From an uncultured Bacillaceae bacterium (lineage in GTDB: Bacteria; Bacillota; Bacilli; Bacillales; Cytobacillaceae), in contig CALKIU010000115.1 in assembly GCA_937995745.1 (NCBI GenBank), positions 85,704-149,703 of the forward strand: DNA of 64,000 bases. Direction: 5' to 3'. The position numbers and the translations under genes were made by a program. The notes under the pieces were generated by a model, which did not search any database, was not told the DNA's origin, and was given only the letters and a program-made list of their open reading frames with translations. Below are positions 34,583 to 42,688 of this stretch, one piece after another. Position 1 is the stretch's first letter; every line of letters starts with the position of its first letter.

Positions 34583-35758
34583 ATGTTGCGTTCCATGTAT
34601 TCAGGAATCAGCGGAATAAGGAATTTCCAGACTAAGTTGGATGTGATTGGCAACAATATTGCCAATGTCAATACGGCAGGTTTTAAGAAAGGCCGCGTTA
34701 CGTTTAAAGATGCGTTCAGTCAAATGATTTCCGGCGCGTCGAGTGCCACCGGCGAAAGAGGCGGACAAAATCCCCGCCAAGTCGGTCTAGGCTCTGTCAT
34801 TTCAACGATTGATACGATTCATACGGGTGCGAGTTTGCAGTCAACGGGCCGTTCTTTGGATGTCGCCATTGACGGGGATGGCTACTTTATCGTCCGACAA
34901 GGAAGCAATTTTTTCTATACGAGAGCGGGAAATTTTTATTTGGACCATAACGGAACTTTGGTCAATGCGGACGGGCTTAGGGTGCAAGCATATGATAACG
35001 GCGCTCTCAACGACATTACAGTGAACGTCAATGCCGTTATGCCTGCCGTACAAACAGATGAGATTGTCATATCGGGCAATTTTTCATCCAACGCAACGGG
35101 CGTAAACCGGCTGACAGACCAAATAGAAATTGTTTGCGAGGACGGGCAGGCGCAAATCATTGATGTGGAATATTATTTCGACGGCACAAACTGGAGCATA
35201 CGTTTTTATAATCGCAATATCGATACACAAAACTATGTGGAACAGCCCATTGACTTCGACAATTTGGGTAGGGTGGAAAACTTTGTCATTCCGGTTGTTA
35301 TTGATGGAAATGTGACGGATCATGAGGTCACCTTAATTTTCGAAAATGTGACGCATGAACCCGGCTCCATCACGGCGATGGCTGTTCCAAACGGAAATAC
35401 TTCCGGTTCCATCGAAAGTTACAGCATCGGGTCTTCCGGGGAAATTTATGCTGTTTACTCGAACGGGCAAATTCAGGAAATGGGCCAGCTGGCAGTGGCC
35501 AGATTCAGCAATCCTTCCGGTTTAGTGAAAATAGGAAGCAATTTGTTCCAAGAATCGGCAAACTCCGGCACAGCCAATATTAATGTTCCCGGTGCCGGCC
35601 GCGGCATGATTGCATCCGGTTCGTTGGAAATGTCCAATGTGGATTTGTCTGAAGAATTTACGGAAATGATCGTCGCCCAAAGAGGATTTCAGGCTAATAC
35701 CCGGATTATCACCACTTCTGATGAAATTCTGCAGGAGCTTGTTAATTTAAAACGCTAA
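34583..35758 (+). CDS. flgE: Flagellar hook protein FlgE
   Basis: The hook subunit. The N-terminal axial motif is LDVIGNNIANVNTAGFKKGR and the C-terminal one is MIVAQRGFQANTRIITTSDEIL. At 391 residues it is much longer than B. subtilis FlgE (about 264); the extra residues, roughly 130-290, form a beta-rich, D2-like surface domain. ATG 34583 lies 10 bases after GGAAAGGAG, while TTG 34574 is too close to it. swrD follows after a hairpin. Confidence 0.95.
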   Translation: MLRSMYSGISGIRNFQTKLDVIGNNIANVNTAGFKKGRVTFKDAFSQMISGASSATGERGGQNPRQVGLGSVISTIDTIHTGASLQSTGRSLDVAIDGDGYFIVRQGSNFFYTRAGNFYLDHNGTLVNADGLRVQAYDNGALNDITVNVNAVMPAVQTDEIVISGNFSSNATGVNRLTDQIEIVCEDGQAQIIDVEYYFDGTNWSIRFYNRNIDTQNYVEQPIDFDNLGRVENFVIPVVIDGNVTDHEVTLIFENVTHEPGSITAMAVPNGNTSGSIESYSIGSSGEIYAVYSNGQIQEMGQLAVARFSNPSGLVKIGSNLFQESANSGTANINVPGAGRGMIASGSLEMSNVDLSEEFTEMIVAQRGFQANTRIITTSDEILQELVNLKR

Positions 35759-35760
35759 TC

Positions 35761-35816
35761 AAAGGAGGGACAGAGGCTGTTTTCGACTCTGCCTTGAAAA
35801 CAGCCTCTGAAAAATT
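35761..35816 (+). promoter_or_regulatory. Shine-Dalgarno and hairpin controlling swrD
   Basis: AAAGGAGGGA (35761-35770) is a strong ribosome-binding site, but the swrD GTG lies 46 bases further on. Between them AGAGGCTGTTTTC (35772-35784) pairs perfectly with GAAAACAGCCTCT (35796-35808). If the hairpin folds, the site and start codon are bridged to about 10 bases. No other ribosome-binding site lies close to the GTG. Confidence 0.65.
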
Positions 35817-36035
35817 GTGATAACTGTAACAAGATTAAACGGAAGTTCTTTTATGTTAAACGCTTTGTATATAGAAGCGGTCGAAGCCTTTCCCGATACG
35901 ACCATCACGCTGACAAACGGCAGAAAATATGTCGTGAAGGAATCGGTCGATGAGGTAGTAAGAAGGATACAGGCTTTTTATCAATCAGTTAATCTTTTGG
36001 GAAAAGCGAGTCCGGAGGAACCCGGTTATGAATAA
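35817..36035 (+). CDS. swrD: Swarming motility protein SwrD (YlzI, FlbD family)
   Basis: A 72-residue FlbD-family protein between flgE and fliL, as in B. subtilis, where SwrD raises flagellar torque and supports swarming. The start region ITVTRLNGSSFMLNALYIE and TTITLTNGRKYVVKES are diagnostic, which fixes the GTG at 35817 even though no Shine-Dalgarno sequence lies immediately upstream. It overlaps fliL by 8 bases. Confidence 0.92.
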   Translation: MITVTRLNGSSFMLNALYIEAVEAFPDTTITLTNGRKYVVKESVDEVVRRIQAFYQSVNLLGKASPEEPGYE

Positions 36036-36450
36036 AACGGTAGGAAAAATGCTGATTATCCTTCTTATCATCGCCTTGTTCGGCGCCGGCGCGATCGTTT
36101 TCATCTACAACCAACAGGAGACGGGAGAAAAGAATGAACAGACTATTGATGAATTGTTGAAAATGACGGTCGATGTGGAGGAAATTACAACGAACCTTTC
36201 CGACGATGCGATCATCAGGGTCTCTTTTAAAATTTTGACGGACAGCAAGGAAGCCAAAGAAGAACTGGAAAAAAGAGATTTCCAGGTGAAAAATATTATT
36301 ATTCTGACTTTATCCGAAAAAACAAGCGGCGATCTGAAGGGAAAAGACGGCCAGGTCAAACTTGAAGAAGAATTGAAAGAAAAAATCAGCGCTATTTTGC
36401 AAAGCGGCAAAGTTGAGAAAGTTTATATTACGGAATCTCTCCTCCAATAA
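36028..36450 (+). CDS. fliL: Flagellar basal body-associated protein FliL
   Basis: A membrane protein near the stator. The 140-residue protein has one N-terminal transmembrane helix (about 8-28) and a periplasm-side-type domain (VDVEEITTNLSDDAIIRVSF, VYITESLLQ at the end). It begins inside swrD, so translation is probably coupled. Confidence 0.93.
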   Translation: MNKTVGKMLIILLIIALFGAGAIVFIYNQQETGEKNEQTIDELLKMTVDVEEITTNLSDDAIIRVSFKILTDSKEAKEELEKRDFQVKNIIILTLSEKTSGDLKGKDGQVKLEEELKEKISAILQSGKVEKVYITESLLQ

Positions 36451-36512
36451 CGGAAATCCCTTGACGGGAATCGGTGAAAAAGAAATAACGGCAATGGAGA
36501 TGTGGGTTCATC

Positions 36513-37514
36513 ATGACTGGAGACGTTTTATCACAAAGCGAAATTGATGCATTATTGTCGGCGTTAACCCAGGGAGAAATGGATGCCGAATTATTAAAGA
36601 AGGAAACGGAAGAGAAAAAGGTTAAAGTTTATGATTTTAAACGGGCCCTTCGGTTTTCAAAAGATCAAATACGCAGTTTGACCCGCATTCATGAAAATTT
36701 CGCCCGCTTGTTGACCACCTTTTTTTCCGTGCAGTTAAGAACTTATGTAGAAATATCTGTCTCATCGACGGATCAACTTCCGTATGAAGAGTTTATCCGT
36801 TCCATTCCCCAAAAGACGATCTTAAATGTTTTTGAGGTGCCTCCGTTAAGCGGCAGAATTTTGGTCGAAATCAATCCAAATATTGCTTATTGCATGCTGG
36901 ATCGATTGATGGGTGGAGCGGGGACGGATTTAAATAAAGTCGACCGGCTGACAGAAATCGAAATAAAACTCATGTCCAGAATGTTTGAACGGGCTTTTGA
37001 AAATTTGAGCGAAGCCTGGTCGTCGATTGCGGATATCGAACCGGTGTTAACGGAGTTTGAAGTGAATCCGCAGTTTTTGCAATTGGTTTCGCCGAATGAA
37101 ACGGTTGTGGTCATTTCATTAAATGTGAATATCGGCGGAACGAACGGAATGATCAATATTTGTATTCCCCATGTTGTATTGAAACCTGTTATTCCAAAGC
37201 TTTCCGTTCATTATTGGATGCAAGAGGAAAAAGAAACAAGAAGCCCCCGGGAAATGGAAGGTTTAAAGAAAAAGATAATGAACGCCGAAGTTCCTGTTTC
37301 TGTTGAACTGGGCCGCACGGAAATTACCGTGAAAGATTTCCTTATGCTCGATGTTGGCGATGTGATTCAACTTGACCGGAACATAAACGATCCCCTGCTT
37401 GTGAAAGTGGGAAATATTCCTAAATTTTTGGGCCAACCGGGAAAAAAACATAAAAAATTGGCGGTTCAAATTTTAGAAATTTTGAAGGTGGGAGATGGCG
37501 ATGAGGAAAGATGA
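36513..37514 (+). CDS. fliM: Flagellar motor switch protein FliM
   Basis: A C-ring protein that binds phosphorylated CheY. The N-terminal CheY-binding motif is LSQSEIDALLSAL. The middle CheC-like domain lacks the phosphatase Glu-Asn pair, as usual for FliM, and the C-terminal SpoA domain binds FliG/FliY (VSVELGRTEITVKDFLMLDVG). Its 333 residues fit. It overlaps fliY by about 20 bases. Confidence 0.97.
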   Translation: MTGDVLSQSEIDALLSALTQGEMDAELLKKETEEKKVKVYDFKRALRFSKDQIRSLTRIHENFARLLTTFFSVQLRTYVEISVSSTDQLPYEEFIRSIPQKTILNVFEVPPLSGRILVEINPNIAYCMLDRLMGGAGTDLNKVDRLTEIEIKLMSRMFERAFENLSEAWSSIADIEPVLTEFEVNPQFLQLVSPNETVVVISLNVNIGGTNGMINICIPHVVLKPVIPKLSVHYWMQEEKETRSPREMEGLKKKIMNAEVPVSVELGRTEITVKDFLMLDVGDVIQLDRNINDPLLVKVGNIPKFLGQPGKKHKKLAVQILEILKVGDGDEER

Positions 37515-38646
37515 CATGTTGTCACAGGAAGAAATAGATGCTTTGCTCAGTGAAACAGAAGAATCAAGTTTCCCGGAGCAGTCCGAAAGGGAACCGGTTA
37601 TCGGGGATTATCTTTCTTTGATTGAACAAGATGCAATCGGCGAAATCGGAAATATTTCTTTTGGCAATTCCGCAACTGCCCTATCAGCTTTATTAAGGCA
37701 AAAGGTGAAAATAACGACACCCCATGTATCCATGGTGTTAAAAAACAAGCTTGAGGAAGAATTTCCCATCCCTTATGTGGCCGTTGAGGTCAAGTATACA
37801 AGCGGATTTAAAGGAACGAATTTGCTTGTCATCAATTTTAACGATGCGGCTGTTATCGCGGATTTGATGTTGGGAGGGGATGGTCGGAATCCTTCCGAAA
37901 CACTTGATGACCTCCGCCTGAGCGCCGTGCAAGAGGCCATGAATCAAATGATGGGTTCTGCCGCCACTTCAATGTCAACCATATTTAACAAACGGGTGAA
38001 CATTTCACCGCCATCTATCACTATCATGGATTTGCCCCGGGGGGAAGGAGAAGAAAAAATTCCTGATGCCGAAGAGCTTATAAAAGTGTCTTTCCGCCTC
38101 ATTGTCGGAGAACTCATAGACTCACATATCATGCTTCTGCTGCCAATTTATTTTGCCAAAGAAATAGCGTCCAGCTTGCTGGAGCCGGGCGGCGGATTAA
38201 TCAGCAGCGATGATCTTGTGCCTGATGAACCAATGCGGACCGCCGGAGAGGATTTAGACGGTGAAATGCCGCAATCGGCAAAACAAGAGCCTGTTTCGGT
38301 TTCTGCGCCGGCCGGTGAGGATGAGCCGAAAGTTCAGCCGGCAGTGTTTTCGGATTTTGAAGATGAACCGGCTTTTGAAGCGGAACCGAGAAATTTATCC
38401 ATTTTACTGGACGTTCCTCTTCAAGTGACAGTCCAACTAGGACAAACGACCCGTTCGATCAAGGACATACTCGAATTGACGAAAGGTTCGATCATTGAAT
38501 TGGACAAACTTGCCGGGGAACCGGTGGATATTCTTGTCAACAACCATTTGATTGCCAAGGGTGAAGTAGTTGTCATCGATGAAAATTTTGGCGTTCGTGT
38601 AACGGAAATCATTAGTCAAAAAGAGCGCATAAAAAATCTGAAATAA
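37495..38646 (+). CDS. fliY: Flagellar switch protein and CheY-P phosphatase FliY
   Basis: A Bacillus-type FliN fused to a CheC-like phosphatase. The N-terminus has a CheY-binding motif (MLSQEEIDALLS). Both phosphatase signatures are intact (DAIGEIGN and SAVQEAMN, each followed 23 residues later by Pro). A Pro/Glu-rich linker (about 235-295) leads to the C-terminal FliN/SpoA domain (LLDVPLQVTVQLGQTTRSIK). ATG 37495 or 37501 follows AAGGTGGGAG. cheC is missing here, so FliY may be the main CheY-P phosphatase. Confidence 0.96.
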   Translation: MAMRKDDMLSQEEIDALLSETEESSFPEQSEREPVIGDYLSLIEQDAIGEIGNISFGNSATALSALLRQKVKITTPHVSMVLKNKLEEEFPIPYVAVEVKYTSGFKGTNLLVINFNDAAVIADLMLGGDGRNPSETLDDLRLSAVQEAMNQMMGSAATSMSTIFNKRVNISPPSITIMDLPRGEGEEKIPDAEELIKVSFRLIVGELIDSHIMLLLPIYFAKEIASSLLEPGGGLISSDDLVPDEPMRTAGEDLDGEMPQSAKQEPVSVSAPAGEDEPKVQPAVFSDFEDEPAFEAEPRNLSILLDVPLQVTVQLGQTTRSIKDILELTKGSIIELDKLAGEPVDILVNNHLIAKGEVVVIDENFGVRVTEIISQKERIKNLK

Positions 38647-38664
38647 TCAGGAGGGAGAAAGGGT

Positions 38665-39027
38665 ATGGCGTACCGGATATTAATCGTAGATGATGCGGCT
38701 TTTATGAGGATGATGCTTAAAGACATATTAACAAAAAACGGGTTTGAAGTTGTTGCTGAAGCGGCGGACGGGGTTCAAGCGGTTGAAAAATATGTTGAGA
38801 CAAAGCCGGACTTGGTGACGATGGATATTACAATGCCGGAAATGGACGGGATTATGGCATTAAAGGAAATAAGAAGAATCGATCCGGATGCCAAAGTGAT
38901 CATGGTTTCGGCTATGGGGCAGCAAGCCATGGTCATTGATGCGATTCAGGTTGGAGCAAAAGATTTTATAGTCAAGCCGTTTCAGGCTGACAGGGTATTA
39001 GAGGCAGTTACGAAAGTGTTAAAATGA
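38665..39027 (+). CDS. cheY: Chemotaxis response regulator CheY
   Basis: A single receiver domain of 120 residues. The acidic pocket Asp9-Asp10, phospho-acceptor Asp54 (VTMDITMPEMDG), switch Ser (VSAMG) and Lys (VKPF) are all present, so it should be phosphorylatable. It has a strong AGGAGGGAG site. Its normal kinase gene cheA is absent from this operon. Confidence 0.96.
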   Translation: MAYRILIVDDAAFMRMMLKDILTKNGFEVVAEAADGVQAVEKYVETKPDLVTMDITMPEMDGIMALKEIRRIDPDAKVIMVSAMGQQAMVIDAIQVGAKDFIVKPFQADRVLEAVTKVLK

Positions 39028-39059
39028 GCGGAAAATGAATCTATAACATTGTACATAAT

Positions 39060-39082
39060 GGCTGCGCTCTATGTATGCAGCC
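39060..39082 (+). other. Hairpin between cheY and fliO
   Basis: GGCTGC (39060-39065) pairs with GCAGCC (39077-39082) around an 11-base loop. TTTTT follows 9 bases later. It could be a weak attenuator or an mRNA processing signal. Confidence 0.4.
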
Positions 39083-39112
39083 GGAAGGGTTTTTGGGATT
39101 GGGGTGCAATCA

Positions 39113-39775
39113 GTGCAAAAAATAGCCGGATGGATGTTTGTCTTACTCATGATGTTTGTTTTGTTCCCTTCGGAAATGGCCGCGGTATATGCGGAAGAAT
39201 ATGATAGCGTGAAAGATTGTCTTGAAAATCCGGATGCGTGCGCAAAGAGCGGACAGAATCCGGCGGAAAATTCCGGTGGAACTGAAGACACGCAAAAAGC
39301 GGGTACGGGCAGTTTGCTGTGGGATTTTGCCAAAATGATTCTTGCCACTATTGCAGTTGTCGCACTAATATATTTCCTATTTCATTATTTGGGTAAGAAG
39401 AGCCGGGAATACCAACAAACCGCATTATTGCAAAATATTGGCGGCATTAAAGTGGGGGCAAACCGGTCCGTGCAAATCATTAAAGTCGGAGGGCGGGTTT
39501 TTGTCATCGGTGTCGGCGAAAATGTGAATCTGCTGAAAGAACTGAGCGGTGAAGAAGCCGAGGAACTGCTGACCAAATACGATCAATATTTGGACAAACT
39601 CGCGAAGCCGCAGGATATTATATCTAGGTTGCGCCGCCGGTTCGGCGGAAAAGGTCAGGAATATGATGAAATCCCTTTTTCATCCGTTTTGGACGAACAG
39701 TTTAAGGAGATGGGCAAAGAAAGAAAGGAAGCTTATGAAGAACTGACGAAGAAGGGTCAGAGTTACGATGAATGA
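39113..39775 (+). CDS. fliO: Flagellar export protein FliO (FliZ)
   Basis: A FliO-family membrane protein that helps assemble FliP. The 220-residue product (B. subtilis FliZ is 219) has an N-terminal signal-like helix, an acidic extracytoplasmic stretch, a transmembrane helix (about 71-93) and a cytoplasmic domain (NIGGIKVGANRSVQIIKVGG). GTG 39113 follows GGGGTG; longer in-frame starts at 39071 and 39104 lie within or before that site. It overlaps fliP by 8 bases. Confidence 0.9.
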   Translation: MQKIAGWMFVLLMMFVLFPSEMAAVYAEEYDSVKDCLENPDACAKSGQNPAENSGGTEDTQKAGTGSLLWDFAKMILATIAVVALIYFLFHYLGKKSREYQQTALLQNIGGIKVGANRSVQIIKVGGRVFVIGVGENVNLLKELSGEEAEELLTKYDQYLDKLAKPQDIISRLRRRFGGKGQEYDEIPFSSVLDEQFKEMGKERKEAYEELTKKGQSYDE

Positions 39776-40433
39776 GTTTATGGAGTTTTTTAACAACAGT
39801 ACGCCGGAATATGTTTCAACATCGGTTAAATTGGTTTTGTTGCTTACGGTATTGGCACTCGCTCCTAGCATTCTTATTTTGATGACTTCATTTACGAGAA
39901 TAATAGTTGTTTTTTCTTTTGTCCGCTCGGCTCTTGCCACGCAGCAAATGCCGCCGAACCAGGTGCTCATTGGATTGGCGCTCTTTCTTACATTTTTTGT
40001 GATGGCGCCTGTATTTTCGGAAGTGAATGAAAAAGCACTGACTCCTTTATTTAACGAGGAGATCAATTTGGAAGAGGCCTATGAGCGGGCCTCTGTTCCC
40101 CTGAAAGAATTTATGAGCAAACATACGAGACAAAAAGATTTGGAACTTTTTTTAAGGTATTCGAAGGCGGAACGGCCGGAATCTGTGGAAGACATTCCTT
40201 TGACTACCCTCGTTCCGGCATTTGCCATCAGTGAACTGAAAACGGCTTTTCAAATTGGCTTTATGATATTTGTTCCTTTTTTGGTTATCGATATGGTGGT
40301 GGCCAGTGTGTTGATGTCCATGGGGATGTTGATGCTACCGCCGGTGATGATCTCATTCCCTTTCAAAATCTTGTTGTTTGTGCTCGTTGATGGCTGGCAC
40401 TTGGTAGTTGCCTCATTGTTGGAAACCTTTTAA
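39768..40433 (+). CDS. fliP: Flagellar export gate protein FliP
   Basis: An inner-membrane component of the FliPQR export gate. The 221-residue protein contains the signature LTSFTRIIVVFSFVRSALAT-like stretch (near residue 45) and the C-terminal FliP motif (FLVIDMVVASVLMSMGM, LPPVMISFPFKILLFVLVDG). It has four hydrophobic helices. It overlaps fliO and leads to fliQ after 14 bases. Confidence 0.97.
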   Translation: MNEFMEFFNNSTPEYVSTSVKLVLLLTVLALAPSILILMTSFTRIIVVFSFVRSALATQQMPPNQVLIGLALFLTFFVMAPVFSEVNEKALTPLFNEEINLEEAYERASVPLKEFMSKHTRQKDLELFLRYSKAERPESVEDIPLTTLVPAFAISELKTAFQIGFMIFVPFLVIDMVVASVLMSMGMLMLPPVMISFPFKILLFVLVDGWHLVVASLLETF

Positions 40434-40447
40434 GAAGGTGAAAGATC

Positions 40448-40717
40448 ATGTCACAGGAAACGGTTGTCGCTATCGCGGAACATGGTGTATGGACCGTGCT
40501 TTTGGTTGCCGGGCCACTGCTGCTTTTGGCCCTGGCTGTCGGGCTTATTGTCAGTATTTTTCAAGCTACGACGCAAATACAGGAACAGACATTGGCCTTT
40601 ATTCCGAAAATTATTGCCGTGTTGATTGGCATCGTCGTATTCGGTCCGTGGATGCTGGAAAAGATGGTTTTTTTTACAAATGAAATTTTCACGAATTTGA
40701 CTAAATTTGTAGGATGA
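40448..40717 (+). CDS. fliQ: Flagellar export gate protein FliQ
   Basis: An 89-residue, two-helix membrane protein of the export gate. Typical segments are SIFQATTQIQEQTLAFIPKI and VFGPWMLEKM. The ATG follows AAGGTGAAAG. fliR begins 4 bases after its stop. Confidence 0.96.
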   Translation: MSQETVVAIAEHGVWTVLLVAGPLLLLALAVGLIVSIFQATTQIQEQTLAFIPKIIAVLIGIVVFGPWMLEKMVFFTNEIFTNLTKFVG

Positions 40718-40721
40718 TATT

Positions 40722-41498
40722 ATGGCAGATTTAATCGGCTTGTTTCCGGCGTTCTTGTTAATCTTTGCAAGAGTGACATCATTTTTTGTCATGATGCCTT
40801 TGTTTTCTTATCGGACGGTTCCTCTCATTTTTAAGGGCGGATTGGGTTTTTTTCTCGCAATGGTGATGGTTCCCGTTGTGGAAGCACCGGTTTTGGAAAT
40901 TGATGGAACTTTTCTCCTGCTCGTGATGAAAGAAGTATTGGTTGGGCTCTTGTTGGGCTTTTTCGGATATTTAGCCATGTCAGCCATTCAAACGGCGGGA
41001 GCTTTCATCGATTTCCAGATGGGTTTTGCGATTGCCAATGTCATTGACCCGCAAACAGGCGCTCAGAGTCCTTTAATAGGCCAATATCTTTATATATTGG
41101 GATTAGTTCTCTTGTTGGCTGTGGACGGACACCATCTTCTCTTGGATGGAATCTATTACAGCTATCGGTTTATACCTTTGGAAAAATGGGCGCTCCCGTT
41201 TGCTGACGCGTCTTTGGCCGAATATCTCGTGAAAGCGTTTTGCGTGACATTTGTCATCGCTTTTCAAATGGCTTTTCCAATCGTGGGCAGCATTTTTCTC
41301 GTCGACGTCGCTTTAGGAATCATCGCCAGAACAGTCCCGCAGTTTAACGTTTTTGTCGTCGGCCTGCCGGTAAAAATCGGGGCGAGTTTAATCGTGTTAG
41401 CTGCCGTGATGGCCGTGATTTTAAGCGTAGTTTCCCTGTTAATAGAATGGATGGTTGGCGGTTTGCGCGATTTGATGGTGCTCTTGGGGAGGGGGTAG
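40722..41498 (+). CDS. fliR: Flagellar export gate protein FliR
   Basis: A 258-residue membrane protein of the FliPQR gate with about six hydrophobic helices. The conserved region GAFIDFQMGFAIANVIDPQTG and the C-terminal segment are present. The ATG is just after the fliQ stop, and one base separates it from flhB. Confidence 0.96.
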   Translation: MADLIGLFPAFLLIFARVTSFFVMMPLFSYRTVPLIFKGGLGFFLAMVMVPVVEAPVLEIDGTFLLLVMKEVLVGLLLGFFGYLAMSAIQTAGAFIDFQMGFAIANVIDPQTGAQSPLIGQYLYILGLVLLLAVDGHHLLLDGIYYSYRFIPLEKWALPFADASLAEYLVKAFCVTFVIAFQMAFPIVGSIFLVDVALGIIARTVPQFNVFVVGLPVKIGASLIVLAAVMAVILSVVSLLIEWMVGGLRDLMVLLGRG

Positions 41499-41499
41499 C

Positions 41500-42582
41500 A
41501 TGTCGTTTCTTTCGGTAAACTTGCAGTTTTTTGCCCAGGAAAAAACGGAAAAAGCAACACCGAAAAAACGGCAGGACACGCGGAAAAAAGGACAAGTGGC
41601 GAAAAGCCAGGATATAAATACGGCCCTTGTGCTATTGGCGGTTTTTTTGACCCTTTATTTTACCGGAGAAAAAATGATTCAAGATTTATTAAATATTTTT
41701 CGTTATTCTTTCAGAGAGTTGCTTGTTTTGGAAATGACTCCGGAAAACATTTACAAGATCTGTGTTGATATGACTCAACAAGTCGCCGGAGCATTGGCTC
41801 CCGCCATGGCCGCCGCTGTTGTCGCCGCTGTAGCAGCAAATTTTCTGCAATTTGGCTTTCTTTTTTCCGCAGAACCGATCCGCCCCAAATTGGAAAAAAT
41901 CAACCCGATTAAAGGTTTCAAAAGAATATTTTCCCTGCGCGCTTTAGTCGAGTTCTTAAAATCCTCCTTAAAAATTATCTGTCTCGGTTTTGTTGTCGCG
42001 TCTGTTTTATGGAAGAAAAAGGAGGACATTTTTGTCTTGTCCTTGCTTCCCGTTGGAAAAGGCTTGGCCGTTGTTGCCGATTTGACGATTCGGATGGGAC
42101 TCATCTCCGCTGTTGTTCTTTTGTTTCTGGCCATTTTGGACTACATGTACCAAAGATATGATTTTGAAAAAAATATCCGGATGTCAAAACAAGATATAAA
42201 AGACGAGTTTAAGAATACAGAAGGGGATCCGCTCATCCGTTCAAGAATTAAACAGCGCCAAAGAGAGATGGCGGCAAGAAGGATGATGCAGGAAATTCCC
42301 GATGCCGATGTGGTTATAACGAACCCTACCCATTATGCGGTAGCATTAAAATATGATGAAACAAAGCGAGATGCTCCGTATGTTGTTGCCAAAGGAGCAG
42401 ATTACATTGCCTTGAAAATAAAATCCGTTGCGGAGGAACATGGTGTCGTCATTGTGGAAAATCGCCCTTTGGCAAGATCGCTGTATGAACAGACGGAAAT
42501 TGGCGATGAAATTCCCGAGGAGTTTTTTAAAGCGGTCGCAGAAATCCTTGCCTACGTTTACAAAACAAAAGGAATAATCTGA
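41500..42582 (+). CDS. flhB: Flagellar export switch protein FlhB
   Basis: An export gate protein that switches from rod/hook to filament substrates when FliK signals. The 360-residue protein has four transmembrane helices and the autocleavage motif NPTH at residues 275-278. The basic N-terminus EKTEKATPKKRQDTRKKGQV is typical. The start follows GGGAGGGGG. A short GC hairpin lies between it and flhA. Confidence 0.97.
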   Translation: MSFLSVNLQFFAQEKTEKATPKKRQDTRKKGQVAKSQDINTALVLLAVFLTLYFTGEKMIQDLLNIFRYSFRELLVLEMTPENIYKICVDMTQQVAGALAPAMAAAVVAAVAANFLQFGFLFSAEPIRPKLEKINPIKGFKRIFSLRALVEFLKSSLKIICLGFVVASVLWKKKEDIFVLSLLPVGKGLAVVADLTIRMGLISAVVLLFLAILDYMYQRYDFEKNIRMSKQDIKDEFKNTEGDPLIRSRIKQRQREMAARRMMQEIPDADVVITNPTHYAVALKYDETKRDAPYVVAKGADYIALKIKSVAEEHGVVIVENRPLARSLYEQTEIGDEIPEEFFKAVAEILAYVYKTKGII

Positions 42583-42599
42583 CTTGGGAAATTTCGCGA

Positions 42600-42620
42600 C
42601 CCGGTCAGGAACCGGGCTTT
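42600..42620 (+). other. Terminator-like hairpin between flhB and flhA
   Basis: CCCGGT (42600-42605) pairs with ACCGGG (42611-42616) around CAGGA, followed by CTTTT. It is GC-rich with a short T-run, in the longest gap of the export-gate genes (106 bases). Confidence 0.5.
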
Positions 42621-42688
42621 TGGCTTCAACTTTGCCGTTCTGTTTTATGTGATGCTGCACCCTGCTCAGTCAGTAGGAGGAATTATTT

